A stretch of DNA of 64,000 nt from Mesonia hippocampi (lineage in GTDB: Bacteria; Bacteroidota; Bacteroidia; Flavobacteriales; Flavobacteriaceae). The position numbers were made by a program, and so were the translations under genes. Positions 35,224-45,400 of this stretch are shown here, piece after piece. The stretch lies in assembly GCF_014197445.1 (NCBI RefSeq), contig NZ_JACIFO010000007.1:118859-182858 (forward strand), written 5' to 3'. A model generated the notes under the pieces. The model was given only the letters and a program-made list of their open reading frames with translations, searched no databases and was not told the origin of the DNA. Every line of letters starts with the position of its first letter. Position 1 is the stretch's first letter.

Positions 35224-37697
35224 AAGCGCATAGATAACCGCACATTAAATACTCTTGGAGATAAATAATTAGGAACAGAATACATCTGCTTATTGTAAAC
35301 ATCTCTCACAAAAGTATTGGTGATGGAGTTTTGGTTATCAAAAATATTAAAGATTTCCATTCCTATGCTTAAGTGCTTAAAAATACTTAACCAATGATTT
35401 TTAGGAAAGGTTTTGTCTTGCCTTTCGCTATCTACAATATCATAGGAGAAACCAATATCGGCACGCCTGTAATCACGTAATCTTGTTTGGTAATCATAAG
35501 GATCTGCATAACTAGGAGAACCTCCAGGCAAACCTGTATTGTAAACTAAATTTAGGTACACTTTTAGGCTTGGTATTTTAGGAACATAATCCTGAAACAT
35601 TAACCCAACTTTTAAACGTTGGTCGGTAGGTCTGGCTATATAACCTTTGTCTAAATGGTTTTCCTCTGTTTTTAAAACTCCAAGGCTTAACCAACTTTCG
35701 GTACCTGGAACAAACTCTCCATATAAACGCATGTCTAAACCATAAGCATAGGCTTTAGCTATGTTGGCAGCGGTATAACGAATGCGTACGTTTTCTACTG
35801 TATATGGGTTTACATCATTTAGTTTTTTATAATAAATTTCAGAAGTAAGTTTAAAAGGTCTGTCAGATAGTTTGAAGCTATAATCGTTTCCAGCTACAAA
35901 ATGTATAGATTGTTGTGCCTTCAAATTAGGCTGAACAAGCCCGTTGACATCTCGCAACTCTCGGTAAAAGGGAGGTTGGTAATATAAACCTCCAGAAAGT
36001 CTAAATAACATATCGGTTTTCCAAGCAGGTTTTAAGGCTATTTGAGCTCTAGGGCTTATTACGGTTTGTGTTTTTCCGTCGGGAATATTATCTCCTGTTA
36101 TGGCCCATGTATGTGACCGAACGCCCGCATTTAACCATAAATCATGATGATCGAGCTGGGTTTTATAACTCCATTGCAAATAAGCTTGTAGCCTGTTGAT
36201 GTTGGTGTTGTTTTTTGCGCGTACACTATGGTAAGGTTCTAAAGGTGCATTGTAGGCTTCGTAAGGTTGGTTGTTGTGATAATCGGGTAAAAGTGGACGG
36301 ATAGAAAATCCAGCAGAATCAATAACCTCGTATTCTCTAATTCTGTCTTTTATATTTTCGTGCGTATATTTTACCCCGTAATCAAATTGGTGTTGTTGGA
36401 GTGCGTAACTTCCCTTATGTTCTATATTAGCGATTAAAGCATCTAAATCGTTTCTTGCATGAGAAAGCTGAGAGCCAACCCCAGTATAATACTCGGCATC
36501 ACCAAGCCCGTCGCCTCCTATATCGGTATTTACATTATCGCTTAATAAATATTCTCCTAAAATATCGTAGTATTCTTGTTCTTGTGTATTGTAAACCGAG
36601 GCTATAACTTTTGCGGTATAATTGTCTGAGATTTTATAAGAAGCTTTTAAGGCTCCAAAATAAGTTTCGTATTGGTCTTTCTCTTGTCCTTCATAATAAA
36701 TAAATAAAGATTTTGGATTTTGTAAAGTACCAAAGTTGGTTTTTCTAGTTACAGGTTCGTAATCGTATTTATTAAGGGCGATATTTCCTAGAAAACCTAA
36801 TTCGAATTTATCAGAAACTTGATAGGTAATATAGGTTTGCGCATCTGCAAAACGTGGTTTAAAATTAGTTTCGGTTTCTTTAGCGTTTACAAATAAGCTA
36901 TTGTCGCGATACCGAACCCCAAGAATTCCTGCAAGTTTTTTGTTTTTAGAAGTTCCTTCTATCGTTGCACTTCCTCCTAAGAGGCTAGCTTCTAGTTGTG
37001 CAGCAAAATCTACGGGACGCCTATAATCTATAGCCAATACAGACGATAGTTTGTCGCCATATTTAGCTTGAAACCCTCCAGCTGAAAAATCAACGTTTCT
37101 TACCATATTGGCATTTACAAAACTCAAGCCTTCTTGTTGCCCTGAGCGTATTAAAAAAGGGCGGTAAACTTCTATTTCGTTTACGTAGACTAAATTCTCA
37201 TCAAAGTTTCCTCCGCGCACATTGTATTGTGTGCTAAGCTCGTTGTTAGAGCTCACACCTGGTAATGTTTTTAAAAGGTTTTCTACGCCAGCATTGGCTC
37301 CTGGAATTTTTCTTATTACCTCAGGGTTAATGTTTGTAATCCCTTGTACTTCTTTGTTACGGCTTCCTGTAAGTATAACTTGTCCTATTTGTTCTATATC
37401 GGTTTTTAAAATAGGGTTAAACTCGTAAGTTTCTTTATTGGTTAACGCTAGGTTTAGGCTTACTTTTTTAAACCCAACATAGGAGTAATGAATAGTAATT
37501 TTTTTATTTGCAGGAATTGTTAATTGGTAAAAACCATTGGTGTTAGATTGTGTTCCTTTGGTAGAAGAAAAGGATATGTTAACCCCAGGGATTGGCGTGT
37601 TGTTTTCATCTAAAATGATTCCTTTTATGGTAGCTTGCTGAGCCAGAGATATGCTGGTAAGAAGCAACAGAACGCCTAACAGGTATATGTTTTTCAA
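35220..37697 (-). CDS. TonB-dependent outer membrane receptor
   Basis: The 825-residue protein has a signal peptide (cleavage after ISLAQ) and an N-terminal carboxypeptidase-regulatory-like beta domain (ATIKGIILDENNTPIPGVNI, about 22-105). A plug domain with the YNVRGGNFDENLVYVNEIEVYRP region follows, then a 22-strand-type barrel ending in aromatic VFNVRLSMRF. It transports an unidentified substrate across the outer membrane using TonB energy. No SusD partner is adjacent, which argues against a glycan-uptake pair. The M23 peptidase gene is 2 bases upstream. Confidence 0.92.
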   Translation of the reverse strand: MKNIYLLGVLLLLTSISLAQQATIKGIILDENNTPIPGVNISFSSTKGTQSNTNGFYQLTIPANKKITIHYSYVGFKKVSLNLALTNKETYEFNPILKTDIEQIGQVILTGSRNKEVQGITNINPEVIRKIPGANAGVENLLKTLPGVSSNNELSTQYNVRGGNFDENLVYVNEIEVYRPFLIRSGQQEGLSFVNANMVRNVDFSAGGFQAKYGDKLSSVLAIDYRRPVDFAAQLEASLLGGSATIEGTSKNKKLAGILGVRYRDNSLFVNAKETETNFKPRFADAQTYITYQVSDKFELGFLGNIALNKYDYEPVTRKTNFGTLQNPKSLFIYYEGQEKDQYETYFGALKASYKISDNYTAKVIASVYNTQEQEYYDILGEYLLSDNVNTDIGGDGLGDAEYYTGVGSQLSHARNDLDALIANIEHKGSYALQQHQFDYGVKYTHENIKDRIREYEVIDSAGFSIRPLLPDYHNNQPYEAYNAPLEPYHSVRAKNNTNINRLQAYLQWSYKTQLDHHDLWLNAGVRSHTWAITGDNIPDGKTQTVISPRAQIALKPAWKTDMLFRLSGGLYYQPPFYRELRDVNGLVQPNLKAQQSIHFVAGNDYSFKLSDRPFKLTSEIYYKKLNDVNPYTVENVRIRYTAANIAKAYAYGLDMRLYGEFVPGTESWLSLGVLKTEENHLDKGYIARPTDQRLKVGLMFQDYVPKIPSLKVYLNLVYNTGLPGGSPSYADPYDYQTRLRDYRRADIGFSYDIVDSERQDKTFPKNHWLSIFKHLSIGMEIFNIFDNQNSITNTFVRDVYNKQMYSVPNYLSPRVFNVRLSMRF

Positions 37698-37699
37698 GA

Positions 37700-39388
37700 T
37701 TATTTTGTTTTTCTGTAAAAAGTCCCTTCAAAGGTAGTGGTATTTCCTACATTATCAATGACTATTAATTTTAAATTATTCTCGGTTTCGGTAACGATGT
37801 TGTCGTTAAAATCAAAGGTAAGTAAATCGGTTTTATAGTCATATTCCATCAAGATAAACTTATCATTTATTGTAGCTCTGTAACTTTGTATGCCAGATAG
37901 GTTGTCTTCTATTTTAAATTTTAGGTAACGGTAATTAGACATCCATTTTTTATTTCTAAAATTAACAGGCGTAATAAGTGGTGGAGTGTTATCGGCTACC
38001 AATTTATAGGTGCCAAAGCTTTTTGTTTTTGTGGTAAACCTATTTGCTTTTTTGTAGGTGCGGCTATAATATGGCTTTCCCCAATCGCTTAAACGTGCAA
38101 TAAAAAGTTTTTCTTTATCGGCTTCGGTATATTGGCTTACATCAAAACCTATGGTTATGTTGTAGTGTAATGGTGTTGTACGGTGATGAATTTGGTAGTT
38201 TTCTTCTTCTTTTTTTATGGCTAAATAAGTATCTTCATACAACGCATTTTTAGGGATATAGATATCAACATCTTCGATATCAAAAACGCTAGCGTGATTT
38301 CTTTTTGCCAGGTAAGGAGTTTGCTTTTTTTGAGGTGAAAAGTAGTAACTGCTATCTTTTTTAGGGGTTATGGGAACTCGTATGCTACTGGTGTTTCCTT
38401 TAAAATCTTGCACTTTTATAAGATAATTGTAGGAGAGGCCTTCTTTTATTTCTAAGTAGCCATTATCTTTATTTTCTTTAAAAATACTTAATGGGTTGTT
38501 AGGCTCGATAAAAAGTTTTTGGACACGGCTTTTGTTTTCTATATAATATTCATAATCTATGTATTGGTTAAGGTAGCGTGTTTCTGAAAAAGAAAACTTA
38601 TTAAAATCAACAGCAAGGCAAGTATTCCCGTTTAAACTTGTTTGGATATGGTTTACGCCATTTTTGTTAGGAGCATAATTAAGTTTATCGATACTCGAAA
38701 TTCCAAAACCTATTTTTCCATAAGCTTTTATGTTTTCTGTAGTGTAATCTCCATTTTCTAATGGAATTAACCGAAGTTTTTGGCGACCATTTTTACCATT
38801 GATGTATGAGGTATCATTGGCAGTGTAAGCAAATAAATCAGAGATTTCGGGCTTATAAGTATCTTTAATATCAAACCCAAAAAGCATAGGATTCATAGGC
38901 CTAGATTTTCCGTCACGAATTTCAAAATGTAAATGAGGACCTCCGCTACCGCCGGTATTCCCGCTATAAGCAATAACTTCTCCTTGTTTTACTTGTAACC
39001 GATTGGCTTCGGGGAAAACCTCTATCTCGAAACTTTCTTTAGCATATTGTCGCTTTTTAATGTAAGCTTCAATTTCTTTATTAAAATGGTTTAAATGCGC
39101 ATAAACGCTTGTATATCCGTTTGGGTGAGTTATATAAAGCGCTTTCCCATATCCCCAATGGCTAATTTTTATTCTGCTAATATAGCCACTAGCAGAAGCC
39201 AATACTTTTAGCCCTGTGCGTTGTTGGGTTTTAATATCTAAACCGCTATGAAAATGATTTCCACGTAACTCTCCAAATGTTCCCGAGAGTACAAGCGGGA
39301 TGTCTAACGGAGATTTAAAGTAATTCTCTGGAAGGTTTTGAGCTTGTAAAAAACTAAAACTTAGTAAAATTATCCAAATAAATCTCAT
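37700..39388 (-). CDS. M23 family (LytM-type) metallopeptidase
   Basis: The 562-residue secreted protein has a signal peptide (cleavage near LQAQN). An N-terminal peptidase domain carries the zinc ligands His47 and Asp51 (HSGLD) and the His152-x-His154 pair (PHLHFEI), so it should be an active peptidoglycan endopeptidase. The remaining 390 residues are beta-rich, with Ig-like segments that probably bind a partner or the wall. It is the first gene of a leftward pair with the TonB receptor (2-base spacing), which suggests shared expression. Confidence 0.9.
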   Translation of the reverse strand: MRFIWIILLSFSFLQAQNLPENYFKSPLDIPLVLSGTFGELRGNHFHSGLDIKTQQRTGLKVLASASGYISRIKISHWGYGKALYITHPNGYTSVYAHLNHFNKEIEAYIKKRQYAKESFEIEVFPEANRLQVKQGEVIAYSGNTGGSGGPHLHFEIRDGKSRPMNPMLFGFDIKDTYKPEISDLFAYTANDTSYINGKNGRQKLRLIPLENGDYTTENIKAYGKIGFGISSIDKLNYAPNKNGVNHIQTSLNGNTCLAVDFNKFSFSETRYLNQYIDYEYYIENKSRVQKLFIEPNNPLSIFKENKDNGYLEIKEGLSYNYLIKVQDFKGNTSSIRVPITPKKDSSYYFSPQKKQTPYLAKRNHASVFDIEDVDIYIPKNALYEDTYLAIKKEEENYQIHHRTTPLHYNITIGFDVSQYTEADKEKLFIARLSDWGKPYYSRTYKKANRFTTKTKSFGTYKLVADNTPPLITPVNFRNKKWMSNYRYLKFKIEDNLSGIQSYRATINDKFILMEYDYKTDLLTFDFNDNIVTETENNLKLIVIDNVGNTTTFEGTFYRKTK

Positions 39389-39499
39389 AAACTTGGTCTT
39401 GTTAGGTTCTAAAAGAAAGGGCTAAAGATACGCTAATCAGATAAAAACACAAAAAATAGCCGTGCTTACTCGCTTTGTTGTAAATTTCTAAGAAAACTA

Positions 39500-39530
39500 T
39501 TGCCATATTTATAGAGGAATATTAACTTTG
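39500..39530 (+). promoter_or_regulatory. Promoter of the coiled-coil/zapA operon
   Basis: A -33 TTG (39500-39502) and a -7 box TAACTTTG (39523-39530) are separated by 20 bases, close to the TTG-N19-TAnnTTTG consensus. Transcription would start near 39537 and may run through zapA and the 6S RNA. Confidence 0.65.
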
Positions 39531-39555
39531 CGTAAATAGAATTTTGCACTGTGCG

Positions 39556-39846
39556 ATGGGTACGATGATTGAGATTACAAGTTCTTTAGAAGTAAAAATC
39601 AATGCTTTAATAAAGCAACATAAACAACTAAAAGAATATACGCAACAGTTAGAAGAGACTATACAGCTTTTAGAACAGCAAAAAGTATCTTTACAAAAGC
39701 AATTAGAAAAGTTGCAATCTGAAAATCATCAACTTAAATCCGCCAATGCATTATTGGGCAGTAAAGAGTACAAGAGAGAAACAAAACTCAAAATAAATAG
39801 CTTGATTAGAGAAATAGATCAATGTATTGTTCAATTAACAGGATGA
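39556..39846 (+). CDS. Small coiled-coil protein upstream of ZapA
   Basis: The 96-residue product (from ATG 39556; ATG 39565 is an alternative) is almost entirely a heptad-rich coiled coil (QQKVSLQKQLEKLQSENHQLKSA), with a short helical tail. The earlier TTG at 39544 would lie only 7 bases after the predicted transcription start and is less likely. Its place directly before zapA suggests a division role, possibly ZapB-like, but that is inference from position and coiled-coil nature. Confidence 0.65.
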   Translation: MGTMIEITSSLEVKINALIKQHKQLKEYTQQLEETIQLLEQQKVSLQKQLEKLQSENHQLKSANALLGSKEYKRETKLKINSLIREIDQCIVQLTG

Positions 39847-39853
39847 TAGATTT

Positions 39854-40147
39854 GTGAAGAATGAAAAGCAGAAAATAAAAATATCAATAGCAGATCGTGT
39901 ATATCCGCTTACCATTGCTCCAGAGCAAGAAGAGGGATTGCGTCGTGCAGCTAAGAAAATAGAAACTGTAATTAAGCAATTTGAACAGAGTTATGCGGTT
40001 CGTGATAAACAAGATGTATTAGCCATGTGTGCTTTACAATTTGCAGCACAAACCGAACATCAAGTAATAACAGAAGATAGAGAAATGCTATTGGCCGAAG
40101 AAAAACTTAGGTATTTACATAGCATTTTAGATGAACAGATAAAATAA
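39854..40147 (+). CDS. zapA: Cell division protein ZapA
   Basis: The 97-residue protein binds FtsZ and promotes filament bundling. It has the ZapA pattern IKISIADRVYPLTIAPEQEEGLRRAAKKIE followed by a C-terminal coiled coil. It starts with GTG at 39854, 7 bases after the coiled-coil gene. The 6S RNA follows directly, an arrangement long known in other phyla too (zapA/ygfE beside ssrS). Confidence 0.92.
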   Translation: MKNEKQKIKISIADRVYPLTIAPEQEEGLRRAAKKIETVIKQFEQSYAVRDKQDVLAMCALQFAAQTEHQVITEDREMLLAEEKLRYLHSILDEQIK

Positions 40148-40172
40148 GTTCTTTTAAATAACCAAAATTACT

Positions 40173-40338
40173 GCCTGTATTAGTTTTTTTGAATCGATAA
40201 ACTCAACACTTATCAATTAAAAAGGGTGAGTCTATATTGTAAAAGCAAGCCATCTTAGAATGGATCCTTGATCAGTAAGTTAACCCTAAACCTGTTTTAA
40301 ACGGAGTTTATACAGATTATTATCATACTAATACAGGC
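40173..40338 (+). ncRNA. ssrS: 6S RNA, Flavobacteria type
   Basis: A perfect 11-base closing stem, GCCTGTATTAG (40173-40183) with CTAATACAGGC (40328-40338), encloses about 145 bases that can form a long irregular hairpin with a central bubble. A T-run follows, giving termination. Position directly after zapA and before rny matches the known 6S-Flavo RNA setting. 6S RNA mimics an open promoter and sequesters housekeeping RNA polymerase in slow growth. Fold and location are the evidence; no covariance search was run. Confidence 0.8.
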
Positions 40339-40357
40339 TTTTTTTATATCATTTTTT

Positions 40358-41917
40358 ATGGAAACATTGACAATCATTATAGCAGTAGCTACAGCCATTG
40401 TAGGCTTTTTATTAGGTTTTTTAATCAGTAAAACTTCAGGGAAGAAGCATATTGAAGAAGCTAAAGAAAAAGCAGAAGCTATTGTAAAAGAAGCAAAAAC
40501 TACAGGCGAAAGTATTAAAAAAGACAAAATCTTACAGGCGAAAGAAAAATTTATCGAGCTTAAAGCAGAACACGAAAAAGTGATCTTAGCACGCGATAAA
40601 AAAATAGCCGATGCAGAAAAACGCACTAGAGATAAAGAATCTAAAGTTTCTAACGAGCTTTCTAAATCTAAAAAATTAAACAAAGAATTAGAAATAAAAC
40701 TTAAAGAAACAGATGAGCGTTTTGACTATGTAGAAAAACGCCAAGAAGAAGTAGATAAAGCACACGACCGACAAATAAAAGAATTAGAAATTATTGGAGG
40801 CTTAAGTGCAGAGGAAGCGAAAGCCCAATTGGTAGAAACCTTAAAAGAGTCGGCAAAAACAGACGCTATGGCACTTATTCAAGATACCATAGAAGAAGCA
40901 AAACTAACCGCACAACAAGAAGCGAAGAAAATAGTAGTTAATACCATCCAGCGTATTGGTACAGAGGAAGCAATAGATAATTGCGTATCGGTATTTAACC
41001 TTGAAAGCGATGATGTAAAAGGAAGAATAATTGGGCGTGAAGGAAGAAACATTAGAGCAATTGAAGCAGCAACAGGCGTAGAGATTATTGTAGACGATAC
41101 CCCAGAAGCAATTATATTATCTTGTTTCGATGCCGTGAGAAGAGAAGTAGCAAGACTTTCTTTACACCGTTTGGTTACCGATGGGAGAATTCACCCAGCA
41201 CGAATAGAAGAAGTGGTGAAAAAAACCCGTAAACAGATTGATGAAGAAATTATCGATATAGGAAAACGTACCGTAATCGATTTAGGAATTCATGGCTTAC
41301 ACCCAGAGTTATTAAAAATGGTAGGGCGTATGAAATACCGCTCTTCATACGGGCAAAACTTACTTCAGCACTCTCGTGAAGTAGCTAAACTTTGTGGGGT
41401 TATGGCAGCAGAATTAGGCTTAAATCCTAAGTTAGCTAAACGTGCTGGATTATTACACGATATAGGGAAAGTACCAGAAACCGAAACCGAAGTGCCACAC
41501 GCAATTTTAGGAATGCAAATGGCAGAAAAATACGGCGAAAAACCAGATGTTTGTAATGCCATAGGAGCTCACCACGATGAAATAGAAATGACATCGTTAT
41601 TATCGCCAATTATTCAAGTGTGCGATGCCATTAGTGGAGCAAGACCAGGAGCACGCAGACAAGTGTTAGATTCTTATATCCAACGTTTAAAAGACTTAGA
41701 AAACATTGCTTTTGGATTTAATGGTGTTAAAAAAGCTTATGCAATTCAAGCAGGTAGAGAACTAAGAGTTATTGTAGAAAGCGAAAAAGTTAATGACGAA
41801 AAAGCCTCGAACTTATCGTTTGAGATTTCTCAGAAAATTCAAACCGATATGACCTATCCTGGACAGGTAAAAGTAACGGTAATTAGAGAAACTAGAGCAG
41901 TGAATATTGCAAAATAA
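40358..41917 (+). CDS. rny: Ribonuclease Y
   Basis: This membrane-anchored endoribonuclease starts mRNA decay. The 519-residue protein has an N-terminal transmembrane helix (5-24), a long Lys/Glu coiled coil (about 28-190), a KH domain with [15 protein letters not shown] (about 222-236) and an HD phosphohydrolase domain with LLHDIGK (about 367). Length matches the family. It begins 20 bases after the 6S RNA end. Confidence 0.96.
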   Translation: METLTIIIAVATAIVGFLLGFLISKTSGKKHIEEAKEKAEAIVKEAKTTGESIKKDKILQAKEKFIELKAEHEKVILARDKKIADAEKRTRDKESKVSNELSKSKKLNKELEIKLKETDERFDYVEKRQEEVDKAHDRQIKELEIIGGLSAEEAKAQLVETLKESAKTDAMALIQDTIEEAKLTAQQEAKKIVVNTIQRIGTEEAIDNCVSVFNLESDDVKGRIIGREGRNIRAIEAATGVEIIVDDTPEAIILSCFDAVRREVARLSLHRLVTDGRIHPARIEEVVKKTRKQIDEEIIDIGKRTVIDLGIHGLHPELLKMVGRMKYRSSYGQNLLQHSREVAKLCGVMAAELGLNPKLAKRAGLLHDIGKVPETETEVPHAILGMQMAEKYGEKPDVCNAIGAHHDEIEMTSLLSPIIQVCDAISGARPGARRQVLDSYIQRLKDLENIAFGFNGVKKAYAIQAGRELRVIVESEKVNDEKASNLSFEISQKIQTDMTYPGQVKVTVIRETRAVNIAK

Positions 41918-41938
41918 AATCATAAAGAAACTTATAAT

Positions 41939-41969
41939 AAAAGGGGAAGCAGTTTTGTTTCCCTTTTTT
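41939..41969 (+). terminator. Terminator after rny
   Basis: AAAGGGGAA and TTTCCCTTTT form a stem (with a small offset) around GCAGTTTTG, followed by a T-run, about 22 bases after the rny stop. Confidence 0.65.
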
Positions 41970-42071
41970 ATTTGTAAAAAATAAACGGTAAAAACCTTAA
42001 AAACCAAAAGCCTAAGGATTATATGGTAACTAATATAAAATTTAGTATTTTCACTTTTTAAAAAATATATT

Positions 42072-44228
42072 ATGAAAATTAAGCCTATACAAAGCTTACT
42101 AATAGTAGCCGTACTATTTTCTAGCTGTAAAGAGAAGCCGCAACAACAAAAGGAAAAACAAGATCTCCCTGTAAAAAATGTTTTACTAGAAAATTATAAA
42201 GGGCCTTATCAAGGTGTTCCTGCCTTTGATAAAATGGACGTTTCTATGGTCAAGCCAGCCATTACAGAAGGTATAAAAATGCACTTAGCAGAACTTGACG
42301 CGATTGCAAATAATAAGGAAGCGCCAAGTTTTGAAAACACTATTATCCCTTATGAAAAATCAGGAGCAGCACTAGATAGAGCATTTACATATTATGGAAT
42401 ATTTAGCAGCAATATGTCTTCTAGTAAATTTAGAGAAATACAAAAAGAACTCGCGCCTATCATCAGCGATTATTCTTCAAAAATTGCGCAAAACGAGACC
42501 TTATTTAAGCGCATTAAACAAGTTTACGATAATGCCCAACAAAATCCGCTTCCTACAGAAGAACAACGCACCCTACAATTAATTTATGAGTATTTTGCCA
42601 TGAATGGGGCAAACCTTTCGGAAGCCGATAAGCAAAAATATGCCGCTATTAATAAGGAGCTATCAAAACTATACACTGCGTTTTCTAACAACGTTTTGGC
42701 AGACGAAGAAAACTATGTTGTTTACCTTACAAAAAAGCAACTAGGAGGTTTACCAGAATCTTTTGTGAAATCAGCGGCGCAAATAGCAACAGAAAAAGGT
42801 AAAGAAGGAAGCTACGCGATTACCAATACACGCTCCTCGATGGATCCTTTTTTAACATATTCTACCGAGCGTGAATTACGCCAAAAAGTATGGGAAAATT
42901 ATTACGCCCGTGGCGATAATAATGATGAGTATGATAACAATAAAATAATTAAGAAAATACTTCAATTACGTGATAAACGTGTTGCTTTATTAGGTTATGA
43001 TAATTATGCAGAATGGCGTTTACAAAATCGTATGGCGAAAAATCCAGAAAATGCGATGCAATTGATGGAAAAAGTATGGCCAGCAGCATTAGCACGAGTA
43101 AAAGAAGAAGTAGCCGATATGCAAGCCATTGCCGATAAAGAAGGAGCAAATATTACCATAGCACCTTGGGATTATCGTTTTTATGCAGAAAAAGTAAGAA
43201 AAGCAAAATACGACTTAGATAGCGAAGAAGTTAAACAATATTTAGAATTAGGAAACTTAACTCAGGCACTTTTCTTTACGGCAGGCGAGTTGTTTAATTA
43301 TAATTTTACTCCTGTAAAAGAAGGAAGTGTTCCTGTTTTTCAAGAAGATGTAAACGTATGGGAAGTTACCGATAAAACCTCAGGTGATTTAGTAGGACTT
43401 TGGTATTTAGACCCTTATGCTAGAACAGGTAAACGTTCTGGTGCTTGGGCAACAACATATCGTGACAGAACAAAGCTTACAGGAAATAAACCTGTATTAT
43501 CTTCCAATAACTCTAACTTTATAAAACCAGCACCAGGTGAGCCAGTATTGGTTTCTTGGGATGATGCCATTACTTTTTTCCATGAATTTGGACATGCTTT
43601 ACATTTCTTAGCATCAGATGTAAAATATCCTACATTAAATGGAGGCGTAAGAGATTATACCGAATTCCAATCACAGTTGTTAGAGCGTTGGCTTTCTACC
43701 GATGAGGTTATTCATAAATTTTTACGTCATCACGAAACCAATGAGGTTATTCCTGCTGCTCTAGTTGAAAAAATTAAAAAAGCAGCAACCTTTAATCAAG
43801 GTTTTGCTACAACAGAATTTTTAGCTTCTGCCTTAATGGATATGAAATACCATACCATGAGTGATAAAGAATTGGAAATGCTAAACCCTAAAAAATACGA
43901 AAAAGAAACTTTAGCCGCTTTAGGAATGCCAAAAGAGATTGTAATGAGACACCGTACGCCTCATTTTGGACACGTATTTTCTGGGGAGGGTTATGCTACT
44001 GGATATTATGGTTATTTATGGGCAGATGTACTTACAGCCGATGCAGCCGAAGCTTTTGCCGAAGCTCCAGGTGGTTTTTACGATAAAGCCTTAGCGAAAA
44101 AGTTGGTAGACTATTTATTTGCTCCAAGAAATGCTATGGATCCTGCCGAAGCTTATAAAAAGTTTAGAGGACGTGAGGCTACTACCGATGCTTTGATGAG
44201 AGATAGAGGTTTTGCTCCTAAAAAATAG
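42072..44228 (+). CDS. M3 family metallopeptidase (peptidyl-dipeptidase Dcp-like lipoprotein)
   Basis: The 718-residue lipoprotein (lipobox VLFSSC, Cys20) is a thimet-oligopeptidase-fold zinc peptidase. The zinc motif is FFHEFGHALHF (near residue 503), with the downstream Glu within the following helix. C-terminal motifs HRTPHFGHVFSGEGYATGYYGY are conserved in Dcp enzymes, which remove dipeptides from peptide C-termini. The lipid anchor places it in the envelope, probably degrading periplasmic peptides. Confidence 0.92.
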   Translation: MKIKPIQSLLIVAVLFSSCKEKPQQQKEKQDLPVKNVLLENYKGPYQGVPAFDKMDVSMVKPAITEGIKMHLAELDAIANNKEAPSFENTIIPYEKSGAALDRAFTYYGIFSSNMSSSKFREIQKELAPIISDYSSKIAQNETLFKRIKQVYDNAQQNPLPTEEQRTLQLIYEYFAMNGANLSEADKQKYAAINKELSKLYTAFSNNVLADEENYVVYLTKKQLGGLPESFVKSAAQIATEKGKEGSYAITNTRSSMDPFLTYSTERELRQKVWENYYARGDNNDEYDNNKIIKKILQLRDKRVALLGYDNYAEWRLQNRMAKNPENAMQLMEKVWPAALARVKEEVADMQAIADKEGANITIAPWDYRFYAEKVRKAKYDLDSEEVKQYLELGNLTQALFFTAGELFNYNFTPVKEGSVPVFQEDVNVWEVTDKTSGDLVGLWYLDPYARTGKRSGAWATTYRDRTKLTGNKPVLSSNNSNFIKPAPGEPVLVSWDDAITFFHEFGHALHFLASDVKYPTLNGGVRDYTEFQSQLLERWLSTDEVIHKFLRHHETNEVIPAALVEKIKKAATFNQGFATTEFLASALMDMKYHTMSDKELEMLNPKKYEKETLAALGMPKEIVMRHRTPHFGHVFSGEGYATGYYGYLWADVLTADAAEAFAEAPGGFYDKALAKKLVDYLFAPRNAMDPAEAYKKFRGREATTDALMRDRGFAPKK

Positions 44229-44252
44229 GCAAACATAAATACATTAGAAAAG

Positions 44253-44286
44253 AAAAAAGGATACTACAATTAGTATCCTTTTTTTG
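44253..44286. terminator. Terminator after the M3 peptidase gene
   Basis: AAAAAAGGATACTA and TAGTATCCTTTTTT form a 14-base stem with a CAAT loop. A-run and T-run flanks allow use by both convergent genes. Confidence 0.85.
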
Positions 44287-44291
44287 ATAAT

Positions 44292-45212
44292 CTAAATTCT
44301 ATTTGACGATTTTGAGCGCCCATTAGCTGTACGTCTATGTTGTGTACGTGCATTTTTTGAAGAACTTTGTCTGTTGTTTTTTACAGCGTTATGATTTCGA
44401 GGGCTTCTTGTGGCCGCTCGGTTGTATTTAGGTTGATTTTGAAATTTAGTAGTATTAGTTCTATTACTGCTAGCGGTATTTCTTTTTCTAGAAGTGCGGT
44501 CATTGTAATCATAAACTTCCCTATTGCTAGAGGTTTTATTTAAATTGCTTCTGCCACGGTGATATGTAGTAACAGCATCTGAGGGCTTATAATAGCTGCG
44601 AGGATACGCATCTGTATTGTTTTTATAATACTTTTTGAAACTTTTATACGATTTTCGCTTTGGCTGATAGTAACTACGGTAAGGACGCGTGTATACAATG
44701 CGATGTTGAGCAGGCGGCTTTCTAAAATGCTTATGTTGAACTTTGTAAACATAAGTGCGGTTATACGGGTTTATGTAGCCTCGGTATCCCATAAAAATGC
44801 CTGCAGGATTATAAACCAAATACATGTTGCCAACACGTTGTAATCTTCCTAAGTTGTAATCGATAAAAATATTTCCTATTCTGCTTACTCTACCATAATA
44901 ATCGTAAAAAATAGGAACGTTTTCTATTTGTATTACCGCTCCAAAATCATCGTATTGTATATAAGGATTATAATTGTACCCGCTATTAAAACTAATGTTT
45001 ACGTGCGGAGTGTTGATAACCAACTGTGCATTAGGCTTTGAATTTTGAATATAAAAATCAAATTGCCCATCTGGATATATAGCAAAGTCTATATGTTGTT
45101 CTGTAAAAATAATCGCAGAAGGATAGGTGTGCGATTTAGGGTGTCGATTTGTGTTAGCAACTGTGACTATTCCACAAAATAAAAAACTGATAAGAATACT
45201 AAGCTTTTTCAT
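44292..45212 (-). CDS. Secreted basic low-complexity protein, unknown function
   Basis: The 306-residue protein has a signal peptide (cleavage near VTVAN). The N-terminal half is beta-rich, with repeated motifs about a coloured-ribbon-like pattern (GRVSRIGNIFIDYNLGRLQR, VGNMYLVYN). The C-terminal half (about 165-306) is extremely rich in Arg, Lys, Asn, Ser and Tyr and is likely disordered and nucleic-acid- or matrix-binding. I do not recognise an enzyme. It ends just after a bidirectional terminator. Confidence 0.6.
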   Translation of the reverse strand: MKKLSILISFLFCGIVTVANTNRHPKSHTYPSAIIFTEQHIDFAIYPDGQFDFYIQNSKPNAQLVINTPHVNISFNSGYNYNPYIQYDDFGAVIQIENVPIFYDYYGRVSRIGNIFIDYNLGRLQRVGNMYLVYNPAGIFMGYRGYINPYNRTYVYKVQHKHFRKPPAQHRIVYTRPYRSYYQPKRKSYKSFKKYYKNNTDAYPRSYYKPSDAVTTYHRGRSNLNKTSSNREVYDYNDRTSRKRNTASSNRTNTTKFQNQPKYNRAATRSPRNHNAVKNNRQSSSKNARTQHRRTANGRSKSSNRI

Positions 45213-45297
45213 ACAAAATGTTTTATGTTATGGTGTGATTTGCAAGTATTATGCCGTTGTTGTTAATGCGCTGATAGTCAATCGATTTGTTTAAATA

Positions 45298-45330
45298 AGA
45301 AAACCTTTAGGATTTCCCTAAAGGTTTTCT
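45298..45330 (-). terminator. Terminator downstream of uvrA
   Basis: A perfect 14-base inverted repeat, AGAAAACCTTTAGG with CCTAAAGGTTTTCT, is closed by a 5-base loop about 70 bases after the uvrA stop on the minus strand. The trailing sequence is T-rich but not a pure T-run. Confidence 0.65.
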
Positions 45331-45400
45331 AACTAACCAACCAAAATGAATATGAAATATGAATGCATATTCATGTATAATATTGCAAATACTGTGCCGT

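Noticed and set aside
45346..45378. Inverted repeat GAATATG...CATATTC downstream of uvrA
   Set aside because: It is a short AT-rich palindrome with a large loop and no T-run; the strong terminator is at 45298-45330.
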